64,000 nt of DNA from the NCBI GenBank assembly GCA_965658445.1, contig CBFHSF010000006.1:1-64000 (forward strand), in the 5' to 3' direction. The notes below the pieces were generated by a model. That model was not told where the DNA came from and made no database searches. It was given only the letters and a program-made list of their open reading frames with translations. Both the position numbers and the translations under genes were made by a program. This DNA comes from CBFHSF01 sp965658445. Its GTDB lineage: Bacteria; Bacteroidota; Bacteroidia; Flavobacteriales; Schleiferiaceae. This document shows, piece after piece, positions 32,559 through 41,389 of the stretch (its first letter is position 1; each line of letters begins with the position of its first letter).

Positions 32559-34199
32559 ATGATTATAATGGCAAATCAGAACCAGAATTTACAATCCAAT
32601 GACTTAAGCTTTGACTACGACTTCATCATCGTGGGAAGCGGCTTTGGAGGATCTGTAAGCGCTCTGCGTCTTTCCCAAAAGGGATACAAGGTTCTGGTCA
32701 TAGAAAAGGGAAAGTGGTACAAGGGAAAGGACTTTGCCAAGACCAACTGGAACGTCAATAAATGGCTTTGGGTTCCCTTTCTCAATTTCTTTGGTATCAT
32801 GAAACTGACCATTACTCGCCACATCATGATTCTATCCGGTGTAGGAGTAGGCGGTGGATCTCTGGTATACGCCAACACCTTACCGGTGCCCAAAAAAGCC
32901 TTTTTTACTTCTGGAAGTTGGGCCGGTTTAGAAAATTGGGAAGAAGAACTGAAACCCCATTACCAAACCGCTCAACACATGTTGGGAGCCAATAAAAATC
33001 CCGCCCTTTTTGACGGAGACAAAGCCCTCCGCGAAGTGGCAAAAGACATGGGCCGGGAAGAGCATTTTTCAGCAACAGAAGTTGGAGTGTACTTTGGGAA
33101 ACCGGATGTAACCGTCCCAGACCCCTACTTCAACGGTGAAGGCCCCGACCGAACGGGATGTAATTTCTGTGGAGCCTGTATGACGGGTTGTCCCAACAAT
33201 TCCAAAAACTCCCTAGACAAAAACTATCTGTACCTGGCTCAAAAGCTCGGTGCAAAAATCATCGCAGAAAAGGAAGTTATCGATGTTTTTCCCAATAAAA
33301 CAAGTAATAATCAAACAGACGAAGGCGGTTATCGTGTGGTATTTCGCGACAGTACGAAGTGGATCAAAAAAACCAAAACGCTCACGGCGAAATCTGTCAT
33401 ATTCTCGGGAGGGGTGCTCGGCACGTTAAAACTGCTTCTCAAACTAAAGTCCTCCTCCCTTCCCCATTTGTCGGAACGCATTGGCCATGACGTGAGGACC
33501 AACAACGAGACCTTGATCAGTGTATCCTCCCTCAACAAAGACATCAACACGTCCAAAGGAGTAGCCATTGGTAGCATTTTGGAAACGGACGAGAACAGCC
33601 ATTTAGAAATCTGCCGCTATGGCGAAGGATCGGGGGCTTGGAAGCTTTCTCATCTTCCCTACAGTGCCTCCAAAAACCACCTAGTGCGCTATCTAAACAT
33701 GTTTACGGGATTTTTAAATTCGCCCATTGACTACTTTAGAATCTACGTTAAAAACAGTTGGTCCAAAAACACCGTGGTCCTCCTCTTTATGCAAACCTTG
33801 GACAGCACCTTGGTATTTGGAAGAAACTGGCGAGGATCGCTTACGCCAAGGATGGGTTCGGGTAAAAAGCCCACTCCCTACATCCCAGAGTCCATACAAC
33901 TGACCAAGGACTACGCTAAAAAAGTCAATGGAAAGGCAAGTTCCTTTGTAGGAGAAGCCCTTTTGGGAATTCCCGCAACCGCTCATATTCTGGGAGGAGC
34001 TGTCATGAGTGACTCGCCCAAAAAAGGCGTTATTGACAAGGACAACAAAGTCTTTGGATACGAGGATTTATACGTCATTGACGGGTCAATGATTTCGGCC
34101 AATCCCGGTGTCAATCCTTCATTATCCATCACGGCCATTGCAGAAAGGGCCATGGCAAAGATTCCATCAAAAGACGAGTCAAACCGCCAAAAACAATAA
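32559..34199 (+). CDS. GMC-family oxidoreductase (alcohol oxidation)
   Basis: 546 residues. The FAD-binding motif IIVGSGFGGSVSALRL (25-40) and VLVIEKGKWY open the protein; CNFCGACMTGCPNNSKNSLD (about 206-225) is the cysteine-rich stretch of the cholesterol-oxidase-like branch, and VIDGSMISANPGVNPSLSIT near the C-terminus is the GMC C-terminal signature. It probably oxidises the alcohol made by AlkB to the aldehyde, comparable to AlkJ; this is inferred from position 9 bases after alkB. ATG at 32568 is an alternative start. Confidence 0.88.
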   Translation: MIIMANQNQNLQSNDLSFDYDFIIVGSGFGGSVSALRLSQKGYKVLVIEKGKWYKGKDFAKTNWNVNKWLWVPFLNFFGIMKLTITRHIMILSGVGVGGGSLVYANTLPVPKKAFFTSGSWAGLENWEEELKPHYQTAQHMLGANKNPALFDGDKALREVAKDMGREEHFSATEVGVYFGKPDVTVPDPYFNGEGPDRTGCNFCGACMTGCPNNSKNSLDKNYLYLAQKLGAKIIAEKEVIDVFPNKTSNNQTDEGGYRVVFRDSTKWIKKTKTLTAKSVIFSGGVLGTLKLLLKLKSSSLPHLSERIGHDVRTNNETLISVSSLNKDINTSKGVAIGSILETDENSHLEICRYGEGSGAWKLSHLPYSASKNHLVRYLNMFTGFLNSPIDYFRIYVKNSWSKNTVVLLFMQTLDSTLVFGRNWRGSLTPRMGSGKKPTPYIPESIQLTKDYAKKVNGKASSFVGEALLGIPATAHILGGAVMSDSPKKGVIDKDNKVFGYEDLYVIDGSMISANPGVNPSLSITAIAERAMAKIPSKDESNRQKQ

Positions 34200-34215
34200 G
34201 TACTTCTAATCCAAA

Positions 34216-34818
34216 ATGGGAAGAAAATCAATAGACAGACAGCGCAAGCCACTAACGGATAAAGCCAAAAAATGGGTTCGCGAGCTCACACCCCTTCTAC
34301 AAGAAGTGGACTTGAGAAAACTCACCTTGGACGAACTCTCAGAAATGGCCGGCAAAAGCCGAAGCACCATCTACACCTATTTTTCCACCAAAGAAGAAGT
34401 CTACCTGACCATTACTCAATTTGTATTGGAGGACTTGCGCTCCGCCATTTCTCCAGAAACCCTTGCTCAAAGCAATATGGGAGAAGCCCTCTCGCATCTG
34501 CTCCACTCCATTGGAAAGGGTATTGAAGGGATTTCTATCAGCTATCTAGAACAGCTTCAAAATCACTTCCCAGAAATTTGGGCCGTCATTCAAGAATTCA
34601 CCGATCAGGTCCTCTCTCTCCTATCCACGCTCTATCAAATGGGCATGGACCAAGGGCATTTTAAATCGTTCAACGTATCTCTTCTCACCGCCCTAGATCG
34701 TCACTTTGTAATGAGCATTATGACAGACACCGCACAGTTCAAAGAACAAGGCCTATCCCTCCGCGACCTCGTCACGGAATATCTAGAGTTGCGCCTTGGA
34801 GCGCTAGCAAGGCACTAG
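34216..34818 (+). CDS. TetR/AcrR-family transcriptional regulator
   Basis: 200 residues. An N-terminal TetR-type helix-turn-helix (DLRKLTLDELSEMAGKSRST, then IYTYFSTKEEVYLTI) is followed by an all-helical ligand domain. It lies 16 bases after the GMC gene and is the natural candidate to control alkB in response to an alkane, fatty acid or acyl-CoA. The 12-base triple repeat ahead of alkB is a possible target. The stop codon abuts a CTCACTG repeat tract. Confidence 0.9.
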   Translation: MGRKSIDRQRKPLTDKAKKWVRELTPLLQEVDLRKLTLDELSEMAGKSRSTIYTYFSTKEEVYLTITQFVLEDLRSAISPETLAQSNMGEALSHLLHSIGKGIEGISISYLEQLQNHFPEIWAVIQEFTDQVLSLLSTLYQMGMDQGHFKSFNVSLLTALDRHFVMSIMTDTAQFKEQGLSLRDLVTEYLELRLGALARH

Positions 34819-34819
34819 A

Positions 34820-35010
34820 AGACGCTCACCGCTCACTGCTCACTGTTAATTTTTCCCAGACTGAAGAAGGAAACAGGAATTAGGAAAAAAGGAATTCTTA
34901 GTTATTGCAATTCCGGAAAGTACGTTTGAATAAAATTCCTCATTCCTTCATTCTCCCTCATTCCTTCCCATTCAACTGCTCACTGCTCACTACTCACTGT
35001 TAATAACCCA
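34820..35010. repeat. Composite purine/pyrimidine repeat with CTCACTG tracts
   Basis: GCTCACCGCTCACTGCTCAC (34826-34845) follows the TetR stop codon, then GAAGAAGGAAACAGGAATTA and AAAAAAGGAATTC, then ATTCCTTCATTCTCCCTC and a second CTCACTG tract (34976-35000). The copy at 49461 shares nearly the same order. No gene is present. Confidence 0.75.
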
Positions 35011-35056
35011 CCCAAAACCAAGGCCTCAAAAAGCCGCGCTGATTCAAAAGAAAAAC

Positions 35057-35064
35057 TATATTTG
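35057..35064 (+). promoter_or_regulatory. Candidate -7 box (TATATTTG) of dnaX
   Basis: TATATTTG, a perfect TAnnTTTG, 18 bases before the chosen ATG of dnaX. This supports the ATG at 35083 rather than the TTG at 35062, which overlaps the box. Confidence 0.6.
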
Positions 35065-35082
35065 ACCTTAGGCAATTCACCT

Positions 35083-37032
35083 ATGGAAAACTTCATTGTA
35101 TCCGCGCGTAAATACCGCCCACAGACCTTTGAGTCCGTTGTGGGTCAGCGTCATATCACTTCTACACTAGAGAACGCTATCGCCAATAATCACTTGGCGC
35201 AGGCATTGCTTTTCTGTGGTCCACGGGGTGTAGGAAAGACGACCTGTGCACGTATTTTGGCCAAAAAAATCAATGAAGAAAATGGAATTGACGCCGAGAA
35301 TTTTGATTTGAACATCTTTGAGCTCGACGCCGCCTCCAACAACTCCGTAGATGATATCCGTCGCCTTACCGATCAAGTGCGCATTCCGCCTCAAGTAGGA
35401 AAGTTTAGAGTCTTTATCATTGATGAGGTTCACATGCTTTCTCAAGCGGCCTTTAACGCTTTTCTGAAGACGTTGGAAGAACCGCCTGCTCACGCCATAT
35501 TTATTTTGGCCACTACGGAAAAACACAAGATCATTCCCACTATTCTCTCTCGTTGTCAGATTTTTGACTTTAAGCGCATTCGCGTAGAAGACATTGCACA
35601 GCACCTGGGATGGGTTGCAGAACAAGAAGGCGTAACGGCAGAGCCTCAGGCGCTTCACGTCATTGCCCAAAAAGCAGACGGTGCACTGAGAGACTCGCTT
35701 TCCATTTTTGATAGAATCATTTCGTACTCAGGCAATCAATTGACCTATCAACAGGCCATTGAAAACTTGAATATTCTTGACTACGACTACTACTTTAAAA
35801 CCTTGGATTCTGTCCTGGCGGGAAACCACTCGGACTTGTTCTTGCTCTTTGATGAAATCTTGGAGAAGGGTTTTGACGGCCACCACTTCCTTTTGGGATT
35901 GGGAGGTCATTTGAGAGATTTGCTCGTAGCACAAGATCCCAGAACGACTCAACTCTTGGAAGTTGGCGAAACCGTAGTAGAGCGCTATCTAACGCAGGCC
36001 AAGTCCTTTAGCATTGGCTTCCTAGTCCACGCTTTGGACAAAATCAACAAGGCCGACGCTCAATACAAGGGCTCCAACAATCCGAGACTCTTGGTAGAAA
36101 TCACCTTGACACAGCTCGTTTCTATGGCCCACCCCACTGCTGAGGGTGAAAAAAAAAACACTAGCCCAAGCGTAGCGGCTTCAACAAGCGTAGCGAATCA
36201 AACAAACACAGCGAATCAAATAAGCGTAGCCACTCCAACACAGGTTGCAGCACCCACGGCCCAACAGACAGCACCAGCAGCGGCACCGCCCCCTGCATCA
36301 GCAAGCACGCCGGCCAATCCATCAGCTACTCAAACGCAAGCAAAGTCTGAAGTACCATCTGAACCACAGTCGACACCCTCGCCTGCCCCAACCCAGCCAC
36401 AAAGCAACGCTAAACCGGAGCATCAGACCCCTCCCCCTCCACAGGCTGAAGCCAACATTGTTTCGAGTTCGGAATCAGCCCCTGCTGAACCCAAGCCCGA
36501 AGTGGTTTCTCAGCGCATGGAAGATTTAAAGACGAGTGCGCCCAGGAGGGATCGTTCACAGAGAAGACGCGGTTCGGGAATATCCATTTCCTCCCTAGAC
36601 AATCCCATTCCCAAAAAGGAAGAAGAGAAGAAGACGGAGGAGTCTGATCAGCCCATCAACATTGCGGATCAAAAGCCGTTTACCCTGGACGATTTGATTG
36701 CCAAGTGGACGGAGTTTGCTGAAATGCACAACGACAACAAGCACATTTACAATACGTTGATTAAGAACAAACCCGTTCTGATTAACGACACCGATTTGGT
36801 ACTCACCCTAGACAACAACACCCAGGAACACTACTTGAGCGAAATCAAGACAGAGCTTTTGGGCCATGTGAGAAAGGGACTTCAGAACTATGCCATCTCC
36901 CTTCAGGTAGAAATTACCGCCAAAGAAGAGGTTAAGAGTTTGTATACTCCTGACGAGAAATTCAAGCACATGTCTGAAGTCAATCCCAATATTGTAGACC
37001 TCAAAAAACGCATGGATCTTGACTTGGAATAA
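35083..37032 (+). CDS. dnaX: DNA polymerase III subunits gamma and tau
   Basis: 649 residues from MENFIVSARKYRPQTFESVV. The AAA+ clamp-loader domains carry Walker A GPRGVGKTT (46-54), Walker B DEVHML, and the SRC motif (ILSRCQIFDF). The four-cysteine zinc module of Escherichia coli DnaX is missing and replaced by INEENGIDAENFDLNIFELD, normal for Bacteroidota. After domain III a run of ten A residues (36149-36158) encodes E356-K-K-N359 and may cause slippage. Residues about 362-460 are a Pro/Ala/Thr/Gln-rich linker with near-repeats of SVAxxT/SVANQT; 460-649 are the tau-specific part. It loads the beta clamp; tau also contacts helicase and polymerase. The stop codon region overlaps the downstream gene start. 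Confidence 0.96.
   Translation: MENFIVSARKYRPQTFESVVGQRHITSTLENAIANNHLAQALLFCGPRGVGKTTCARILAKKINEENGIDAENFDLNIFELDAASNNSVDDIRRLTDQVRIPPQVGKFRVFIIDEVHMLSQAAFNAFLKTLEEPPAHAIFILATTEKHKIIPTILSRCQIFDFKRIRVEDIAQHLGWVAEQEGVTAEPQALHVIAQKADGALRDSLSIFDRIISYSGNQLTYQQAIENLNILDYDYYFKTLDSVLAGNHSDLFLLFDEILEKGFDGHHFLLGLGGHLRDLLVAQDPRTTQLLEVGETVVERYLTQAKSFSIGFLVHALDKINKADAQYKGSNNPRLLVEITLTQLVSMAHPTAEGEKKNTSPSVAASTSVANQTNTANQISVATPTQVAAPTAQQTAPAAAPPPASASTPANPSATQTQAKSEVPSEPQSTPSPAPTQPQSNAKPEHQTPPPPQAEANIVSSSESAPAEPKPEVVSQRMEDLKTSAPRRDRSQRRRGSGISISSLDNPIPKKEEEKKTEESDQPINIADQKPFTLDDLIAKWTEFAEMHNDNKHIYNTLIKNKPVLINDTDLVLTLDNNTQEHYLSEIKTELLGHVRKGLQNYAISLQVEITAKEEVKSLYTPDEKFKHMSEVNPNIVDLKKRMDLDLE
36149..36158 (+). 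other. A10 slippage tract in dnaX
   Basis: Ten consecutive A at codons 356-359 (GAA AAA AAA AAC). One added A gives Lys-His-stop within two codons, about 360 residues; one lost A gives Thr-Leu-Ala-Gln-Ala-stop, about 363 residues. Both end just after domain III, where a gamma subunit ends. Comparable A-rich sites produce gamma in Thermus thermophilus and Escherichia coli. Confidence 0.65.
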
Positions 37033-38014
37033 GTATAGATACAGCCACAGGCGAAACCACGGCCTTAGAGTCCTATTTTCGTTCCTTTTGGTTATTAGCT
37101 TGTATGGCGAAGGTTCTAAAGTTCTGGCTCAACAGACCTTTACCGATGACGAACTCATGGGGCGTTTTGAACCTTCTAAACATCCCGGATTTTCCAAAGT
37201 TCCTGCAGGATATTCCACGCGAAACAATGACTATTTAAGAACAGAAGTTCTCGAGGCTTTTATGGAAATGACGGCTGCTGCCAAGGCTGATGGTATTGAC
37301 TTACTCATCGTTTCTGCCACGAGAAACTTCAATCGTCAGGTGGTGATTTGGGAACGCAAATGGGACACCTTTGGCGGGAGCAAGAGAAAGCGCGCTGCAA
37401 AAATCCTCCGCTACTCTTCCATGCCTGGAACATCCCGCCACCACTGGGGAACCGACTTTGACTTGAACTCTGTGAACCCATCGTACTTCAATACCAAAAA
37501 AGGAAAGAAAGTATACGAGTGGCTGCGTTTAAACGCGTATAAATTTGGCTTTTTCCAACCCTACCAGACGTACCCTGAAATTGATAGATCTGGCTACGAA
37601 GAAGAAAAATGGCATTGGTCCTACTATCCCACTGCAAGTATTCTCTTGGCGGAGTACAACGCACGCATAGACGAAGACAAAATAGAAGACTTTGACGGAA
37701 GTAAATACGCAGAGCGATCTCGTGTTTTACCTGACTACGTCAATGGCATTGTAACGGCACCCTTCCCCTTGGGACAATTCCCCATTCCAGGGAGTCCTGA
37801 AGATCCCATTTTAGTGGTTGCGTCAAAAAATCAAGTGGCCTCTTCAAAAACCCTTCCGAACGGAGAAATCCAAGACCGCACCGTAGACCAATTGGCGACG
37901 TCAAAACCACCGAGACCATCGGGTCCTATTCACCTTACTTCCTACTTCAGAGAAGGCCCCAGTTATTCCGCTGGACCCCAACTGACCTTTAGTCAGTGGA
38001 TGGGCAAAGAATAA
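37019..38014 (+). CDS. M15-family D-alanyl-D-alanine carboxypeptidase-like protein
   Basis: 331 residues. After an N-terminal signal (LRVLFSFLLVISLYGEGSKV, ending VLAQQ) the VanY-type zinc peptidase domain shows SATRNFNRQVVIWERKW, the zinc motif SRHHWGTDFDL (H..D) and the third ligand in EKWHWSYYP. It should trim D-Ala residues from peptidoglycan stems in the periplasm. The only early initiator in frame is TTG at 37019, which overlaps the last 14 bases of dnaX; a low-efficiency start coupled to dnaX termination is likely. The C-terminal 60 residues are low complexity. Confidence 0.85.
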   Translation: MTWNKYRYSHRRNHGLRVLFSFLLVISLYGEGSKVLAQQTFTDDELMGRFEPSKHPGFSKVPAGYSTRNNDYLRTEVLEAFMEMTAAAKADGIDLLIVSATRNFNRQVVIWERKWDTFGGSKRKRAAKILRYSSMPGTSRHHWGTDFDLNSVNPSYFNTKKGKKVYEWLRLNAYKFGFFQPYQTYPEIDRSGYEEEKWHWSYYPTASILLAEYNARIDEDKIEDFDGSKYAERSRVLPDYVNGIVTAPFPLGQFPIPGSPEDPILVVASKNQVASSKTLPNGEIQDRTVDQLATSKPPRPSGPIHLTSYFREGPSYSAGPQLTFSQWMGKE

Positions 38015-38081
38015 CGCCAAACGAAAATCGGGCGTAAACAATAAATGCCTATTTTTGTTGACTTTGAAGAAAACATCTAGA

Positions 38082-38957
38082 ATGGAAGACACCATCAATG
38101 CCTCTAAAAGCACAATCAACGAAGGTTGGATAGAAGAGGGCGTAAAGCTCTATGTGTGGAAGGGAGAAGCCAACGAAACAAGACGCGAAAGCATACCCTC
38201 AGGAGTCATTCAATTTTACTTTGCCGTAGAAGGTGAATGTATCTTTAAGTTTGGACCTCATTACCAAAAGGACTTGGGGTCTTCCAAGAGTTTCTTTATC
38301 TACAACCCGGACAAGGAGATTCAAGTAGAATGGGAACTTCCCGTAAAGAGCCAATTGGTGTTTATCTTCATTTCTATTGAAAAGCTTCACAAACTTTTTT
38401 TGAGCAACACGGCAGAACTCCCCTTCCTATCCGGAGAGAATGCCAACAGAAAATTTTACGAGGAGCGCAGCATCACACCACAACTCATGGTGCCGCTCAA
38501 TCAACTGCTCAACAACACCATGCCCAGCCCCGTAGCCAAGGTGTACAACCTTGCAAAAGCTTACGAGATTCTGGGAATTTCATTTGACGTCAGAGAACCC
38601 AATATAGAATCTTGTCCCTTCCTCAACGACGAGGAAAACATTCGCAAGATCAAACAAGCGAAGGAGATCTTGGTAGAGAGAATGACCTCTCCTCCTACTC
38701 TTAAAGAGCTATCGGAATTGGTGGACATCAATGAATATCGATTAAAGGCCGGTTTTAAAGAGATTTACGGGAACACCGTTTTTGGATTCCTATTGGATTA
38801 CAAACTGGAGCATTCATTGAGTTTGTTGCAAAACAAGAATTCTCAAGTACATCAAGTGGCTGACGAATTGGGCTACACCAATCCCAGTCATTACATCGCT
38901 GCGTTTAAAAAGAAATACGGCGTAACTCCCAAGAAATACCTCCTTCAGAGAGGATAA
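38082..38957 (+). CDS. AraC-family transcriptional regulator
   Basis: 291 residues from MEDTINASKST; an upstream TTG start at 38055 is less likely. The N-terminal part (about 1-180) is a sensor domain. The C-terminal part has the two helix-turn-helix motifs of AraC: TLKELSELVDINEYRLKAGF and VHQVADELGYTNPSHYIAAF, ending KKYGVTPKKYLLQRG. It resembles the pchR-type regulators of iron-siderophore uptake in general layout. It converges on the TonB receptor gene with 8 bases between them, so it may regulate that operon; inference. Confidence 0.9.
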   Translation: MEDTINASKSTINEGWIEEGVKLYVWKGEANETRRESIPSGVIQFYFAVEGECIFKFGPHYQKDLGSSKSFFIYNPDKEIQVEWELPVKSQLVFIFISIEKLHKLFLSNTAELPFLSGENANRKFYEERSITPQLMVPLNQLLNNTMPSPVAKVYNLAKAYEILGISFDVREPNIESCPFLNDEENIRKIKQAKEILVERMTSPPTLKELSELVDINEYRLKAGFKEIYGNTVFGFLLDYKLEHSLSLLQNKNSQVHQVADELGYTNPSHYIAAFKKKYGVTPKKYLLQRG

Positions 38958-38965
38958 AACGTTTT

Positions 38966-41389
38966 TTAAAGAGTAATCCCCAGAGTCAGGATTAACTGTC
39001 TGGGGTTGGCCGGAATAATTCCGGGTCCGGGATATCCAGAAGCTCTTCTGGAAAAATACGACTGATTCAGCACGTTGTTAATTGAAAAGCCTACCGTATA
39101 ACGGTTCCATACGTATTGGGCCGTGGCATCCGTTACCCAATAACTGGGAATGATTCCCGCTACGGCATTGGGATCAAATTCTGCATTGGTCGCGTCGCTG
39201 TAGTGTTCATGAGTATAACTTCCCAAAAGGTTTACAGTAAGCCCTCCCCTTTGGTAGTTCAGTCCACTTTTAAAGATGTAAGGAGGTACCCATTCCACTT
39301 CGTTGCCTTCAATTCCTGGGTCCAAAGAATTGGTGTAGGTGGCCGAAAGAACGGTGGCGTTTACAAACCACTTCAAGCGATTTTTGGCTTCAAGCGGAGA
39401 CCACAAGGTGTGCAAGTACACATCGGCGTAACCTTCCACTCCTATGGTATTGCTTTCAGCAATGTTAGTACGATATTGAACAATGACGCGGTCAATGGGA
39501 TCTACCTGCAAAAGAGTTCCTATGCGGTTGGCATATCGGAGCCAAAAGGCAGATACATCATAAGTGATAAAGGATTTGTACTGACCTCTCCACCCCAAAT
39601 CTATGGTAAAACCACGCTCATCCTCCATATTGGGATCCACCTTAAAGTTGGGGTTGACTACGCGAATGTCATTGAAATTAATGGCTCGGTAATTCTGTGA
39701 AGCGTTTACGTAAATTTCTGAATTAACCGTGGGCTTGTAGCTGGCGCCCAATCCAAACAAGACAAGATTACGAGTCTTGCTATTGGACTCCTGAACCACA
39801 GAATCAAAAATCACATTGCCCGCTAAGTCGTAATTGAGAATGCGGTAGTACCCGTCAGAGGCCGTGGTAATATTTTCGAAGCGAACACCGGGCGTAATGC
39901 TCCACTTGTCAGATAACTGAAATACGTTTTCTGCAAACACACTCAAATTTTCGCTGGGGAAGTCATAATCGGAGCCTTCCTTCTTTTCAGGGTTTAAGAA
40001 CTCAAAATCGGGACCGCTGGTGGCAGGGGCATCTCCTTGAGATCTATCCAAGAAACCACGGTAGTACCTAAGCCCTACCAGTCCTACAGAGCGAACCTCT
40101 CTAAGGTTGTAGTTGGTGATCAATCGCTGTTCCGTTCCTATATTGAGGTAGTTGTCACTGATGAGATCTCTTGGCAAACTCTCGTCATCCTGACGGTTGA
40201 TTCTGCCCAAAAAGCCCAAGGCTTCACGAGATGCATCCAGTCCAAAAAAGCGACCGTCCAACCACCAAGACTTGCTTGGCTTCCATTGATATTTGATGGC
40301 TCCCAAATTCCAATCTACGCGGAACCAGTTTCGGTTTCTATTGCTCTGTGTGGGGTCTGTGGCAAATTCAGCATCCGTCAACCCTCCCGGCTGATGTGCC
40401 AAGTAATTCATATGAGTGAACTCCACTTGTACAGAAAGCTCATCCGTCACCTTCCAATCTACTTGGCCGTAGCCATTGTAAAAATCGTATTCCGAATTGG
40501 GCCTCCAACCGTCTCCACGCTTGTAGGTAAAATATCCAAAGTAGTTGAGTCTTTCGGTAGATCCTCCCATAGAAGTGAAACCATTAAAGAACCCAAAAGA
40601 ACCTCCTGAAAGTCTGAGCTTCATCTCAAAGGGATCGTACTCAGGTCCCTTGGAGTGAACAAAGTTGATCATACCGCCAAACTGTGTTCCGTACTGTAGG
40701 GAAGCCGCTCCACGAACCACTTCAATTCTGTCGAGTGATTCTGCTGGGGGAGTATAGTACGTTTCAGGATATCCCAAGGCATCGGCGCTCATGTCATATC
40801 CATTGAGGCGCGTATTGAATTCTGCCGTGCGATTGGGATTGAGGCCGCGGGCTCCTACACCCAATTGAATCCCACCGTCATCCGATTCCCAGATATTAAG
40901 CCCAGGAACTTTTGCGTAAATCTCTCTCGGGTTGTTATTAGCCAGTGAGGCGGCCATTTGCTGGGGCTTGATAACCTCATTCTTTTTGGAAGCGTAAATA
41001 GCGGCACCTTCTACGGAGCGCAGTCTTACGCGATCTTCACGAGTTCTCTCCCCTTCTAAATCAATGGTATTGAGTTCCTCAGAAGAGGCTTTCAAAACAA
41101 TTTTTTCAGGTACTTGATCTACGGGAAAAACCTGAGGAACAAACCCCAAAGACGTAAATCGAATACTGTCTGTTCCATTGGAAGGAATCAGAGTAAAGGC
41201 CCCTTCTGTATCGGTAACCGTTCCTCCGGGAATGGGAGATGTCACCACGCCCACATTGGCCAATCCCTTTCCTTTCTCATCCACAACTACTCCAGTGAGG
41301 GCCGGCATGTTTTGTGCCCAGAGCCCTTCGCCACAAAGGCAAAGACATAGGAACAAAAACCAGGTGAATGTGATGGAATTACTTCTCAT
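38966..41389 (-). CDS. TonB-dependent outer-membrane receptor
   Basis: 807 residues from MRSNSITFTWFLFLCLCLCG, a signal peptide ending GLWAQ; an ATG at 41416 would add nine residues. A carboxypeptidase-like regulatory domain (MPALTGVVVDEKGKGLANVG) precedes a plug (NNPREIYAKVPGLNIWESDD, RIEVVRGAASLQYGTQFGGM) and a 22-strand barrel ending ANPRQLILTLGITL. It imports a ligand such as an Fe(III) chelate or haem with TonB energy. Its start codon lies inside the end of the HTTM gene (11-base overlap), and it is the last gene of the DUF4856-imelysin-HTTM-receptor operon, consistent with iron acquisition. Confidence 0.92.
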   Translation of the reverse strand: MRSNSITFTWFLFLCLCLCGEGLWAQNMPALTGVVVDEKGKGLANVGVVTSPIPGGTVTDTEGAFTLIPSNGTDSIRFTSLGFVPQVFPVDQVPEKIVLKASSEELNTIDLEGERTREDRVRLRSVEGAAIYASKKNEVIKPQQMAASLANNNPREIYAKVPGLNIWESDDGGIQLGVGARGLNPNRTAEFNTRLNGYDMSADALGYPETYYTPPAESLDRIEVVRGAASLQYGTQFGGMINFVHSKGPEYDPFEMKLRLSGGSFGFFNGFTSMGGSTERLNYFGYFTYKRGDGWRPNSEYDFYNGYGQVDWKVTDELSVQVEFTHMNYLAHQPGGLTDAEFATDPTQSNRNRNWFRVDWNLGAIKYQWKPSKSWWLDGRFFGLDASREALGFLGRINRQDDESLPRDLISDNYLNIGTEQRLITNYNLREVRSVGLVGLRYYRGFLDRSQGDAPATSGPDFEFLNPEKKEGSDYDFPSENLSVFAENVFQLSDKWSITPGVRFENITTASDGYYRILNYDLAGNVIFDSVVQESNSKTRNLVLFGLGASYKPTVNSEIYVNASQNYRAINFNDIRVVNPNFKVDPNMEDERGFTIDLGWRGQYKSFITYDVSAFWLRYANRIGTLLQVDPIDRVIVQYRTNIAESNTIGVEGYADVYLHTLWSPLEAKNRLKWFVNATVLSATYTNSLDPGIEGNEVEWVPPYIFKSGLNYQRGGLTVNLLGSYTHEHYSDATNAEFDPNAVAGIIPSYWVTDATAQYVWNRYTVGFSINNVLNQSYFSRRASGYPGPGIIPANPRQLILTLGITL

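Noticed and set aside
36120..36170. A10 tract as a sequencing frameshift in dnaX
   Set aside because: The reading frame is intact through the tract into a tau-type C-terminus, so no error needs to be assumed.
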